This document shows, piece by piece, positions 52,222 through 61,136 of a DNA stretch of 64,000 bases. The notes under the pieces are model-generated. The model saw only the letters and a list, made by a program, of their open reading frames with translations. It had not been told where the DNA came from and made no database searches. Position 1 is the stretch's first letter. Every line of letters starts with the position of its first letter. The DNA is from Massilia norwichensis (GTDB lineage Bacteria; Pseudomonadota; Gammaproteobacteria; Burkholderiales; Burkholderiaceae_D), in contig NZ_JANUGX010000030.1 of assembly GCF_024753245.1 (NCBI RefSeq), forward strand, positions 22,035-86,034. Direction: 5' to 3'. The position numbers were made by a program, and so were the translations under genes.

Positions 52222-53928
52222 ATGCGCCGCCTGCTCCTTTCCCTGCTGCTGGCCATGACCGCCCCCGCCCATGCCGCCTGGCTGCACCTGTGCCCGCAGG
52301 CCGCGGTGCCCGCAGCGGCGCCGGCCCGCCCGCCGTATGCGGACACCGTCGACGCCGACGGCAAGCGGCTGCGCTGGCAGCCGGCCGACCAGCCTGCGCC
52401 CGCCGGCTGCAGCGGCATCGCCCTGCCGCCGGGCGTCCGGGTCGAGACCCTGTTTCCGCTGGCCCCGGGCGAAGAAGTCGAGCGTACGATCCTGCTGCAC
52501 GGCCGCGAGCGCGAAGGCCGCTTCGCCGTCAGCGAGCACGTGCTGCCCTCGAGCCGCCAGGGCAGGCCCAAGCCGGCTTCGATGCCGCTGCGGGCCAACC
52601 TGCTGGAGCGCATGCAGGCGCGCGCCTTCGGCGTCGAGGAACGGGTCCGCATCGAACTGGACGGCGGCCGGCTGCGCATCGCTTGCGATGCCGGCACGCG
52701 TCCGGCCGGCGTGCTGCTGGGCGGTCCGTGGTTCCTGCCGCGTGCACGCCTGCGCCTGGCGAGCGCCTACGCGGGCGATGCCGGCTTCACGCTGCAGGCC
52801 GCCGATGCCGCCCAGGCCGAGCGCGGAACGGCGATTGGCCTGGGCGCCCTGCCCACCCGCGGCGCCGGCGCCGCCCCCTTGCGCCTGGCGCTGCCGCAGA
52901 GCCTCGATCCGGCCAACTGGCGCCACTTCGTGCTGCAATGCCCGGCGCAGGCGGCCAGCCTGACGATCAGCAGCCTCGCCATCGAACCCGACCCGGCGCC
53001 CGGCGCCAGACCGGCCGCGCGCGCGACCTGGGTCTGGCAAGCATCCGACTGGCGCGAGCATGGCCCGCGCCTGCTGGACTGGGCCGCGGCGCACGCGGTG
53101 CGCGACCTGTTCATCACCGTGCCGTTCAAGAACGAGGCGGTGCGCGAGCCGGCCGCGCTGGCGGCCTTCATCCGCGCCGCCGGCAAGCGCGGCATCCGCG
53201 TGCTGAGCGTGGACGGCGACCCGCACATGGTGCTGCCCGAGCGCCAGGCCGCGCTGGCGCGCATGGCGCACGCCTATGCCGCCTACAACGCCGGCGTCGA
53301 GCCGGCCGCGCGCCTGGCCGGGCTGCAGTTCGACGTCGAGCCCTACCTGCTGCCGGAATATGGCGCGGGCAAGGTCGACTGGGACGCGCGCTACCTGGCG
53401 ATGGCGCGCACCCTGCGCGCGGCGGCCGGCAGCCTGCACCTCGAACTGGTGGTGCCCTTCTGGTGGGATGGCAGGACGGCCCTGCTGGACGGCCTGGCGC
53501 CGCTGGTCGACGCCCTCGCCGTGATGGATTACCGCACCGACCCGAGCCAGATCCTTGAATTTGCCGTCCCCTTTCTCGACTGGGGCGCGCGCCACCGGAA
53601 ACAGGTGCGCATCGCGCTGGAGGCCGGCGAGATCGCGCCGGAAACCCAGCGCCGCTACGTGCGCGCGGCGGCCGGCGAGCCGGGCCAGCTGCTGCGCCTG
53701 CGCCTCGATGGCCAGCAGGTGCTGGTGCTGCTGCGCGAAGCCCTTCCAGCAGGCGATACCGCCGGCGCCGAGCTGTTCCGCCTGCAGTCGACGCGCGAGA
53801 TCGACGGCAGCGCCACCACCTTCCACCAGGACAAACCGGCCCTGCTGCGCCTGCTGCCCGGGCTGGAAGCGGACTTCAGTGCCTGGGATAACGCGTTCGG
53901 CGGCATGGCCCTGCACGAGTACCGCTGA
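52222..53928 (+). CDS. secreted putative glycoside-hydrolase-like protein
   Basis: 568 residues from the ATG at 52222, five bases after the glycosyltransferase stop. A signal peptide (MRRLLLSLLLAMTAPAHAAW) precedes a beta-rich N-terminal region with no recognised family. A TIM-barrel-like C-terminal half (about 270-490) includes VRDLFITVPFKNEAV, GIRVLSVDGDPH, LAGLQFDVEPYLLPEYG and LVDALAVMDYRTDP. The strand with Asp371-x-Glu373 looks like a catalytic strand of GH18-like barrels. By position it may trim or modify the polymer made by the transferase, as PgaB does; this is inferred. Confidence 0.6.
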   Translation: MRRLLLSLLLAMTAPAHAAWLHLCPQAAVPAAAPARPPYADTVDADGKRLRWQPADQPAPAGCSGIALPPGVRVETLFPLAPGEEVERTILLHGREREGRFAVSEHVLPSSRQGRPKPASMPLRANLLERMQARAFGVEERVRIELDGGRLRIACDAGTRPAGVLLGGPWFLPRARLRLASAYAGDAGFTLQAADAAQAERGTAIGLGALPTRGAGAAPLRLALPQSLDPANWRHFVLQCPAQAASLTISSLAIEPDPAPGARPAARATWVWQASDWREHGPRLLDWAAAHAVRDLFITVPFKNEAVREPAALAAFIRAAGKRGIRVLSVDGDPHMVLPERQAALARMAHAYAAYNAGVEPAARLAGLQFDVEPYLLPEYGAGKVDWDARYLAMARTLRAAAGSLHLELVVPFWWDGRTALLDGLAPLVDALAVMDYRTDPSQILEFAVPFLDWGARHRKQVRIALEAGEIAPETQRRYVRAAAGEPGQLLRLRLDGQQVLVLLREALPAGDTAGAELFRLQSTREIDGSATTFHQDKPALLRLLPGLEADFSAWDNAFGGMALHEYR

Positions 53929-53948
53929 TGGGGCCTGTCGGCCCAGGG

Positions 53949-54710
53949 CTACCGGATCGCCAAACCGATGCCGGCAACCGCGCTGGCGGACTGGCTTGCC
54001 GGGCTCGGGGTCGCGGCGGCCTGACCGAAGCGGCCGGACCACAATTCGGCGCAGGCCGCGCTGCAATCGGCGCTGAGGCCGTGCGTCGTCGCATACTCCA
54101 CCAGGCCCTGCGGCGTGGACGCGTCCAGCCTGGACATGACATCGCGCTTGAAGTCGCCGACCGTGCCGGTGTCCAGGTGCAGCAGTTGCGCGCTTTCGAT
54201 CACGGTCATGCCGCACACGGCCAGCGCGAACACCTCGAACTCGCGCCTGCTGAAGCTCTCGTGCGGTTTGTTGCGGGCATCGTATTTGCGCACGCAGGCG
54301 GCGAATTCCTCCGCCAGCGCCTTGCTGAGATAGAGCTTTCCGCCGGCGACGCGCTTGACCGCGGTCTTGAACTCATCACGCTGGGCGGTCTTCATCAGAT
54401 AGCCCTTGGCGCCATGGCGGATGGCGCCGACGCCGAAGCTGAGCTCATCGAGCGCAGTGAACACCAGGATGTCGGCCCAGGGCGCGAGTGCGTGCAGGCG
54501 CTCGACCAGCGCGGTGGCGCTGCCGGCGTCGGCGCCGCCGATCGCCGGCTCGACGATGATGAATTCGTAGTAGCGCTCGCTCAGCTTCGCCAACAGCTCG
54601 GCATGGCTGCCGACTTCGTCAATTTCGAGCGCCTCGGCACTTGCGCGCAGCAGCGAGCGCATGCCCAGGCGCGCGACAGGGTTTGCTTCGGCTAACAGGG
54701 TCCGGATCAT
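53949..54710 (-). CDS. LuxR/NarL-type regulator with degenerate receiver
   Basis: 253 residues. The N-terminal receiver fold is recognisable (MIRTLLAEANPVARLGMRSL, ILVFTALDE, GAKGYLMKTA), but the phosphorylation site reads EFIIVEPAIG, giving Glu54 where Asp is expected, and the acidic pair is AEAN instead of DD. A GerE-type helix-turn-helix follows (SRREFEVFALAVCGMTVIES, GTVGDFKRDVMSRL). It is probably not controlled by phosphorylation. It converges with the exopolysaccharide-like operon, 20 bases from its stop. Confidence 0.85.
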   Translation of the reverse strand: MIRTLLAEANPVARLGMRSLLRASAEALEIDEVGSHAELLAKLSERYYEFIIVEPAIGGADAGSATALVERLHALAPWADILVFTALDELSFGVGAIRHGAKGYLMKTAQRDEFKTAVKRVAGGKLYLSKALAEEFAACVRKYDARNKPHESFSRREFEVFALAVCGMTVIESAQLLHLDTGTVGDFKRDVMSRLDASTPQGLVEYATTHGLSADCSAACAELWSGRFGQAAATPSPASQSASAVAGIGLAIR

Positions 54711-54862
54711 CGCTGCTCCAGGTCGGCTTGTTCGAAGAAATGATGCCGATTATATATATGAAAGTTTGCGCTGGAACAGGCTTTCAATAATTTCCTCAAT
54801 TCCTGCCACACCGCTTGCCGGCGTCATCCCCCTTGGACCGCGCGACTGCCTGTTCGTCTGCA

Positions 54863-55336
54863 TCAGAGATGGCCGGCCGCCAGCAGCTCGCGGGTGCGCT
54901 TCAGCGTCGACAGCAGGGCCGCCTTGTAGCCCTGGTCGCTGTCCATCGTCGCCTGCTCGGCCTGCTCTTCCGGACCGCCCGCCTGCTTGTCGCGCAGGCC
55001 GAGATAGCCGTAGAACCTGAGCTGCAGCGCACCGCTCGCGTCTTCGAACAGTTCGTTGACGATGACGCCTTCGCGCGGTCCGCTGGCCTGGAAGAAGCTG
55101 ACTTTCCGTTCCGGCTCGAAGACGATGATCTCGCGCAGATCGGCGCCGCCGATGCTGGCTTCGCGCACGATGTGGCTGGCGCTTTCTTCCACGACCTCGC
55201 AACGGGTGCAGAGGCCGGGCGGCAGGAACAGCCGGGCGTCGCGTGCTTTTAATACGAGCCCGGCCCAGGCCTGGGCGCGGCTCAAAGGCAGCTCGCCTTC
55301 CGGATTGACGGGGACGGTGGCGGTCGAATAAATCAT
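54863..55336 (-). CDS. DUF1857 / AtaL-like SRPBCC protein
   Basis: 157 residues. It opens MIYSTATVPVNPEGELPLSR and contains AWAGLVLKARDARLFLPPGL and ERKVSFFQASGPREGVIVNE, all typical of the AtaL-like (DUF1857) family with a Bet v 1/START-type fold. The biochemical role is unknown; the fold binds hydrophobic ligands. It is divergent from a LysR gene, which is likely its regulator. Confidence 0.85.
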   Translation of the reverse strand: MIYSTATVPVNPEGELPLSRAQAWAGLVLKARDARLFLPPGLCTRCEVVEESASHIVREASIGGADLREIIVFEPERKVSFFQASGPREGVIVNELFEDASGALQLRFYGYLGLRDKQAGGPEEQAEQATMDSDQGYKAALLSTLKRTRELLAAGHL

Positions 55337-55455
55337 GATCGTTCTCCTTGGGTGTGGTTGGAAGACAATTCCATGGTAGGCATTCCGCCTCTGATCCGAA
55401 AGATGCTAAATTTGGACGGACGGTCTCACCACTGGAACACTCAAGGGAATACGCC

Positions 55456-56349
55456 ATGGACCTGCCTGCGCTTGCCGACTTCAACCTCGTTGCCCGTCAC
55501 GGCGGCTTCGGCCGTGCTGCCCGGGCGACCGGCCGGCCCAAGGCGACGCTCTCGCGGCGCGTGGCGGAGCTCGAAAGCGAACTCGGGCTGCGCCTGCTGG
55601 AACGCGGCGCACGCAGCCTGAAGCTGACCCAGGAGGGCATGGCACTGTACGAGCGTACCGGGCGCCTGCTGACCGAGATCGACGAAACCGCGGCCGAGAT
55701 CGCGTCCGGCGGCAGCAAGCCGCGCGGCCGCCTGCGCATCAGCGCCCCGCTGCTGTTTTCGCAGCTCGCCATGGGCCGGCTGGCGGCCGGTTTCCGGCTG
55801 CGCTTTCCGGAAGTACGCCTGGACGTCACGACCGAGGACCGGGCGGTCGACATGATCGAGGAAGCATACGACCTGGTGATCAGGGTGAATCCGCGGCCGG
55901 ACGAGCGCCTGGTCGGGCGCATCCTGCTGCGCGACCGGCTGGTCGTCGTCGCCAGCCCCGTCCTTGCGCGATCGGTGGACGGCAAGCCGGTGCCGGTGGT
56001 CGTGCGCGGCAGCGGCGAGCAGCCGTCGGACTGGGAGCTGAGTACGCCGGCCGGCAAGGCGCGCATCGCGGTCGACCCGGTGCTCGCCCTGTCGTCGATG
56101 ATCATGGTGCGCGACGCGGTACGTGCCGGCGCCGGCGCCGCGCGCCTGCCGGTATCGCTGGTCAGCCGCGACCTGGCGGCCGGCGCCCTGGTGCACTGGG
56201 GCGACGCCGAGGGTCCCGAGACCACGCTATGGACGCTGTATCCATCGCGCCGGCTGCTGAGCGCGCGGGTGTCCGCCTTTCTGGGCTATCTGCGCGAAGC
56301 CTTCCCGCAGGGCACGCCCGAGGAACTGGCCGCCTTCATTGCCGACTGA
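55456..56349 (+). CDS. LysR-family transcriptional regulator
   Basis: 297 residues from the ATG at 55456, with AAGGGA upstream. The N-terminal helix-turn-helix reads LVARHGGFGRAARATGRPKA, TLSRRVAELESELGLRLLER, followed by a substrate-binding domain of the type seen in CrgA/DsdC-like regulators (GRLRISAPLLFSQLAMGRLA). About 120 bases separate its start from the divergent DUF1857 gene. Its last 14 bases overlap the end of the convergent sensor kinase gene. Confidence 0.92.
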   Translation: MDLPALADFNLVARHGGFGRAARATGRPKATLSRRVAELESELGLRLLERGARSLKLTQEGMALYERTGRLLTEIDETAAEIASGGSKPRGRLRISAPLLFSQLAMGRLAAGFRLRFPEVRLDVTTEDRAVDMIEEAYDLVIRVNPRPDERLVGRILLRDRLVVVASPVLARSVDGKPVPVVVRGSGEQPSDWELSTPAGKARIAVDPVLALSSMIMVRDAVRAGAGAARLPVSLVSRDLAAGALVHWGDAEGPETTLWTLYPSRRLLSARVSAFLGYLREAFPQGTPEELAAFIAD

Positions 56350-58627
56350 GAGCCGGCAGCTCGACGAAGAAGCTCGTGCCCGCCCCCTCTTCGGCCTCGA
56401 ACCAGATGCTGCCGCCATGCTCTTCGACGATGCTGCGGCAGATGCTCAGCCCCAGTCCGGTGCCGCCCTTCTTGCGCGAGTCGGCGGAATCGGCCTGGGC
56501 GAAGCGCTGGAAGATGCGGCCGCGGAAGGCTTCCGGGATGCCGGCGCCATGGTCGATCACGGCGATGCGCAGCAGGCCCTTGCCGCCGTCCAGGCGCGTC
56601 AGGACTCCGCTGCCGCGCTCGGAAAACTTGATGGCGTTCGACAGCAGGTTGGTCAGCACCTGGGTCAGGCGGTCGCGATCGACACTGGCGTGCAGGCCGG
56701 CGGCGCCGTCCCCGGCCTCGAAGCGCAGCGCCACCCCGGCCTGGGCCGCGAAGCTGTCCATCGCCGCCAGCGCACCCTCGACGACCGGCGCCACCAGCGC
56801 ATCCTCGAAGCGGTAGTCCATCTGTCCCGCTTCCATCTTCTGGATGTCGAGCACGTCGCCGATCAGGCGCACCAGGCGTTCGGTACTGGCGCAGGCCACG
56901 CCGACCAGACCCTGCGCATCGGCGGGCAGATCGCCGGCCATGCCATCCTTCAGCAGCGACAGCGAGGCGCTGATCGCCGTCAGCGGTGTGCGCAATTCGT
57001 GCGAGACGGTGGCGACGAACTCGTTCTTCATGCGCTCGATCTCCTTGCGCTCCGAGACGTCGTGCAGGAACACGCTGAAGAACACGCCCTCGCCGGTGCC
57101 GACCAGGCCGGTCGTCATCTCGGCGGTGATCTCGGCGCCGTCGCGCCGCACCAGGGTGCGCTCGACGCGGCGGCCGAGCAGGTCGAGCTGGCCGCTCTCG
57201 CGGAACTGGCGCAGCGCGGCCCAGGCGAAGCCACGGTGGCGCTCGGCGATGATCACGTCGAACAGCATGCGCCCCACGACCTCCTGGCGGCTCCAGCCCA
57301 GCAGCGCATGGGCGGCCGAGTTCCAGTCGGTGATGCGGCCATCCAGGTCGACGCTGATGAAGGCATCCTGCGCCGTCTCGATGATGTTGACGATGCGCTG
57401 CTGGCTGGCGCGCACGGTGGTGAGCGCCTTTTCCAGTTCGAGGGTGCGCTGGTCGACCCGCTCTTCCAGCGTGGCGTTCAGGTGCTCCAGCTGCCTGCGG
57501 CGGTGGACCAGGTCGGCCACCAGCACGCTCAGGGTGCCGGACAGGGCCTCGACTTCCTCGTAGCCGCCGCGGCCGGGCGTGATGGCCACCGGCTCGCCTT
57601 CGCGGATGCGGTGCGCCGAGCGGGCCAGTTCGTCCAGCGGACGGGTGATGCGGCGTGCGACGAACACGCCGGCCAGCGAGCACAGCGCCGCCAGCAGCAC
57701 GCCCGCGGCCAGCCCGTATTCGCGCAGGCGGCGCACCGGCGCGTAGGCATCGTCGACCTTCTGGCGCACCAGCACGGTCCAGCCCAGTCCCGGGTAGTCG
57801 GCATGGCCGCGGCCGCGCGCGTAGCCGACCAGCCAGGACTCGCCGTCCGGCCAGGTCTCGGTCAGGTAGCCGCCGTTCTTGCGCGCCTGCGCCGCGCGCA
57901 GGCTGTCCAGCGACAGCATGCTGCCCTGCCAGCCGGGCGGGCCGAGCAGGACCTTGCCGTTGGCATCGACGATCAGGGCCTCGACCTGGCGCCGCGCCGC
58001 GATCGGCGCGATCACCGAGCGTTCGACGTCGCGCGCCCACAGCCAGGACAGGTGCACGCCCAGCACGCCCTGGGGACGGCCGGCATCGTCCGGCACCGGG
58101 AAGGCGACGTCGACGAAGCGCCATGGCTCGTCCTGCCGCGGCAGCAGCTTGGCCAGCAGCACCGCCTCGTGCACGTCGCCGGCGTGCTTGCCGCGCAAGG
58201 CATCCCTGAACCAGGGCCGCTTGCCGACGTCGACGCCTTCCAGCACGCCCTTGGCCGCCACCTGCACCTTGCCGTCCAGGCCGGCGACGCCGATCCAGCT
58301 ATAAAAGCCGTAGCTGTCCTGAAGCTGGCTCAGGGTCTCGCGGCGCCGTTCCAGCGGCGACTCCGGACGCACGCCGCGGCGCTGGGCGATCAGGCGCACT
58401 TCGCGGTAGCGTTCGTACATGCCGCGTTCGAGCTTGTCGGAGGTTTGCAGCGCCAGCTCTTCCAGGCCATGGCCGATGCTGGTCTTGACCTGTTGCGTAT
58501 TGCGCTGTTCGATCACGGTCACCAGCAGCACGGACAGCAGGAAGGACAGCAGGGTAAAGGCGAGCGCCAGCCAGGCGGCGAGCCGGCGCGGCAGGAATTT
58601 GCGGTAGAAGGGAGCGGAGGACGGCAT
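56336..58627 (-). CDS. hybrid-free sensor histidine kinase with Cache, HAMP and PAS domains
   Basis: 763 residues from the ATG complementary to 58625-58627. A first helix (LAAWLALAFTLLSFLLSVLL) is followed by a periplasmic Cache-type sensor (about 45-300), a second helix (YGLAAGVLLAALCSLAGVFV), HAMP, a coiled coil, PAS (IIETAQDAFISVDLDGRITD), H-box FVATVSHELRTPLTAISASL and HATPase with LTNLLSNAIKFSERG and GGTGLGLSICRSIVEEHGGS. All catalytic boxes are intact. No response regulator is adjacent, so its partner is unknown. It overlaps the LysR 3' end by 14 bases. Confidence 0.92.
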   Translation of the reverse strand: MPSSAPFYRKFLPRRLAAWLALAFTLLSFLLSVLLVTVIEQRNTQQVKTSIGHGLEELALQTSDKLERGMYERYREVRLIAQRRGVRPESPLERRRETLSQLQDSYGFYSWIGVAGLDGKVQVAAKGVLEGVDVGKRPWFRDALRGKHAGDVHEAVLLAKLLPRQDEPWRFVDVAFPVPDDAGRPQGVLGVHLSWLWARDVERSVIAPIAARRQVEALIVDANGKVLLGPPGWQGSMLSLDSLRAAQARKNGGYLTETWPDGESWLVGYARGRGHADYPGLGWTVLVRQKVDDAYAPVRRLREYGLAAGVLLAALCSLAGVFVARRITRPLDELARSAHRIREGEPVAITPGRGGYEEVEALSGTLSVLVADLVHRRRQLEHLNATLEERVDQRTLELEKALTTVRASQQRIVNIIETAQDAFISVDLDGRITDWNSAAHALLGWSRQEVVGRMLFDVIIAERHRGFAWAALRQFRESGQLDLLGRRVERTLVRRDGAEITAEMTTGLVGTGEGVFFSVFLHDVSERKEIERMKNEFVATVSHELRTPLTAISASLSLLKDGMAGDLPADAQGLVGVACASTERLVRLIGDVLDIQKMEAGQMDYRFEDALVAPVVEGALAAMDSFAAQAGVALRFEAGDGAAGLHASVDRDRLTQVLTNLLSNAIKFSERGSGVLTRLDGGKGLLRIAVIDHGAGIPEAFRGRIFQRFAQADSADSRKKGGTGLGLSICRSIVEEHGGSIWFEAEEGAGTSFFVELPALSRQ

Positions 58628-58789
58628 CGCGGTGAGCGGGAAAAATGGCGCCGCCAGCGTAGCATATGATGATGCCGTAAGGATACAAATCCGGCCGCAA
58701 TGGACCGACACCGCACGGGAGTGTCGGATTTCCGGTAAACTTCAGCTTTACAGTCGCAGAAATCGTCGCTTTTCGCCTCAGGAACCTTC

Positions 58790-59449
58790 ATGCAAGACAA
58801 CGCCGCCACCATGTCCAACAGCGCCTCCGAGCTCGTCGACTACGTCACGTCGTGCACCCTGCCGACGCCGTGGGCACAGTTCACGCTGCACGCCTTCGTC
58901 GAACACGCGACCGGCAAGGAGCACCTGGCGATGACGCTGGGCGACCTGTCGACGGGCGAACCGCCGCTGATGCGCATCCACTCGGAATGCCTGACCGGCG
59001 ACGTGATGTTCTCGCAACGCTGCGACTGCGGCGCCCAGCTCGAAGGCGCGCTGAAGAAGATCGCCGCCGAAGGGCGCGGCATCCTGCTCTACCTGCGCCA
59101 GGAAGGGCGCGGCATCGGCCTGGTCAACAAGATCCGCGCCTACCGCCTGCAGGAAGCCGGCGCCGACACCGTCGAAGCCAACCTGCAGCTGGGCTTCCAC
59201 GCCGACGCCCGCAACTACGAGCTGGTGCAGCCGATGCTGCGCCACTTCGGCATCGAAGCGGTGCGCCTGATGACCAACAACCCGCGCAAGATCGACGCCC
59301 TGACCCGCCTGGGCTTCGACGTCGCCGAACGCGTGCCCCTGCTGGTCAACCGCAATGCCTTCAACAACGGCTACCTGAACACCAAGCAGGCCAAGCTGGG
59401 CCACATGATGACGCCGGCGGCCGAGCCGGTGCTGGACGGCGAGCTCTGA
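58790..59449 (+). CDS. ribA: GTP cyclohydrolase II
   Basis: 219 residues from the ATG at 58790 (AGGA seven bases upstream; ATG 58811 is an alternative). The zinc site HSECLTGDVMFSQRCDCGAQ, GTP-binding RGILLYLRQEGRGIGLVNKI and MTNNPRKIDAL are all present. It opens GTP to give the riboflavin precursor pyrimidine in the cytoplasm. It is a stand-alone RibA without the RibB domain. A short hairpin (CCGACAC 58705-58711, GTGTCGG 58721-58727) lies upstream, but no FMN riboswitch was seen. Confidence 0.94.
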   Translation: MQDNAATMSNSASELVDYVTSCTLPTPWAQFTLHAFVEHATGKEHLAMTLGDLSTGEPPLMRIHSECLTGDVMFSQRCDCGAQLEGALKKIAAEGRGILLYLRQEGRGIGLVNKIRAYRLQEAGADTVEANLQLGFHADARNYELVQPMLRHFGIEAVRLMTNNPRKIDALTRLGFDVAERVPLLVNRNAFNNGYLNTKQAKLGHMMTPAAEPVLDGEL

Positions 59450-59578
59450 CGTCATTCCCGAGAGCCCTTGACGTCGTCCCCGAGAGCCCTTGACGTCGTC
59501 CCCGAGAGCCCTTGACGTCGTCCCCGCGAGCCCTTGACGTCGTCCCCGCGAGCCCTTGACGTCGTCCCCGCGAAGGCG
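59447..59578. repeat. 22-bp tandem array, about six copies
   Basis: The unit TGACGTCGTCCCCGAGAGCC plus CT repeats head to tail at 59447, 59469, 59491, 59513, 59535 and 59557. Copy 1 has ATT instead of GTC, copies 4-6 have GCG instead of GAG, and the last runs into the REPIN-like palindrome at 59565. The array starts on the ribA stop codon. It seems to be a repeated copy of one half of the palindrome plus a short tail. There are no spacers, so it is not a CRISPR. Confidence 0.9.
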
Positions 59579-59647
59579 GGGACCCAATTTCGCACACGCA
59601 AACGAAACGCTCGCAACACTTGGGCCCCCGCCTTCGCGGGGGCGACC
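59557..59647. repeat. REPIN-like element after ribA
   Basis: Left palindrome GTCCCCGCGAAGGCGGGGAC (59563-59582) and right palindrome GCCCCCGCCTTCGCGGGGGC (59624-59643) are inverted relative to each other across about 40 bases, with CCCAA and TTGGG inside. The plan matches the elements at 1831 and 38218. It is adjacent to the 22-bp array, which shares its left edge. Confidence 0.8.
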
Positions 59648-59681
59648 GATTTAGCGCTGCCGTCCTGATTATTCTGGCAAG

Positions 59682-61136
59682 ATGGGCGCAATGCGCCCGC
59701 TCCCCTTTGCCACCCTGCTCTTCCTCGCCTGCAGCCTGGCCGGTGCAGCCCCGGTCGCGCAGAAAAGCAGCCCCGGCACTGGCGGCGGCAAGCCGGTGCC
59801 CCAGCCGCCGCTGGTGATCCCGCCCGGCGCCCCGCCCGCCACCACCCCGCCCGCGCCCGGTCCCGGTGAAACCGACGAGACCGCCGCCCTGCCGACGCCC
59901 TCCACCGCCGCCCAGGACCTGTATTCGGCCGCCAAGGGCGACCTGCTGCAGATCCGCATGCTGCTGAAGAACGGCCGCAGCCAGTCCACCGTCGGCTCCG
60001 GCTTCCTGGTCGGCACCAGCAACCTGGTGCTGACCAATTACCACGTGGTGTCGCAGATGGCGCTCGACCCGGACGTGTACGTCGGCGAATACGTCGACAC
60101 CGACGGCAAGACCGGGCCGGTGGAGCTGCTGGCGGTCGACGTGCTGCACGACCTGGCCGTGGTGCGCGTCAACCGGGAAGGCACCGGCTTCTTCCAGGTG
60201 CCCGACCACCCGGTCCGGCTGACCCAGGGCCAGTACCTGTACTCGCTCGGCAATCCGCTCGACCTCGGCTTCGCGATCTCGGAAGGCGCGTACAACGGCG
60301 TGATCACGCGCAGCTTCTACGACCAGCTGATCTTTACCGGCCCGATCAACTCGGGCATGAGCGGCGGGCCCAGCGTGACGGTGTCGGGCACCGTGGCCGG
60401 CATCAACGTCTCCAAGCGGCGCGACGGCGAATCGGTGAGCTTCCTGGTACCGGTGCGCTACGCCCAGGAGCTGCTGCGCAAGGTGGCGGCGCAGTCGCGT
60501 CCGCCGAAGAACTTCAACCCGCTGATCGCCCAGCAGCTGCTGGCCCACCAGCGCGACATGATCGACCGCCTGCTGGCCGAGCCGCTGTCGATCAAGACCA
60601 TGGGCCCCTACCACGTACCGGTGCGCGAGTCGCAGCAACTGCGCTGCTGGGGGCGTTCGAACTTCCGCCTGGAGGCCGAGTACACCGGCGACTCGGTCAG
60701 CTGCGCGATGGAAGCCGCGATCTATGTGTCCGACACCCAGCAGACCGGGCATGTGTCGATGTCGCACACCTATCTGCGCTCGGCCAGCATGCATCCGCTG
60801 CAGTTCGCGGCGCTGGCGAGCAGCCAGTTCCGGGTCGACCGCATCGGCTCCTCGCGCGACACGCGCCTGACCCGCCCTGCCTGCACCGAGCAGTTCGTGC
60901 ACACGGCCAGCCTGCCGCTGCGCGCCGTCACCTGCGTGCGCGCCTACCGCAAGTTCGCCGGCCTGTACAACTTCACCCTGCTCACCGCCAGCAACGACGA
61001 CGGCAACGCCAGCCTGCAGAGCCGCCTGGACCTGGCCGGGGTCTCGTTCGAAAACGGCATGCGGGCCACGCGTGCTTTCCTGTCGGCGCTGGGCCGCAGC
61101 CGGCCGCGCGCACCGGCACAGGCGGCGCGGCGATGA
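59682..61136 (+). CDS. secreted trypsin-like (S1C) serine protease
   Basis: 484 residues (ATG 59691 is an alternative start). A signal peptide (MRPLPFATLLFLACSLAGAA) is followed by a Pro/Gly-rich linker of about 55 residues and a trypsin-like domain (about 85-265). The triad is His in VLTNYHVVS, Asp in VLHDLAVVRV and Ser in NSGMSGGPSV. There is no PDZ domain; instead about 220 residues of unknown fold with five cysteines follow. Its stop overlaps the start of the FHA gene (ATGA at 61133-61136), so the two should work together. Confidence 0.87.
   Translation: MGAMRPLPFATLLFLACSLAGAAPVAQKSSPGTGGGKPVPQPPLVIPPGAPPATTPPAPGPGETDETAALPTPSTAAQDLYSAAKGDLLQIRMLLKNGRSQSTVGSGFLVGTSNLVLTNYHVVSQMALDPDVYVGEYVDTDGKTGPVELLAVDVLHDLAVVRVNREGTGFFQVPDHPVRLTQGQYLYSLGNPLDLGFAISEGAYNGVITRSFYDQLIFTGPINSGMSGGPSVTVSGTVAGINVSKRRDGESVSFLVPVRYAQELLRKVAAQSRPPKNFNPLIAQQLLAHQRDMIDRLLAEPLSIKTMGPYHVPVRESQQLRCWGRSNFRLEAEYTGDSVSCAMEAAIYVSDTQQTGHVSMSHTYLRSASMHPLQFAALASSQFRVDRIGSSRDTRLTRPACTEQFVHTASLPLRAVTCVRAYRKFAGLYNFTLLTASNDDGNASLQSRLDLAGVSFENGMRATRAFLSALGRSRPRAPAQAARR

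Noticed and set aside
58628..58789. Possible FMN riboswitch before ribA
   Set aside because: Only a simple 7-bp hairpin (58705-58727) is present; none of the conserved FMN aptamer elements could be found.
59447..59578. Regular short repeats resembling a CRISPR array
   Set aside because: The units are contiguous 22-base tandem copies with no spacers and no cas genes nearby; they derive from a REPIN-like palindrome.
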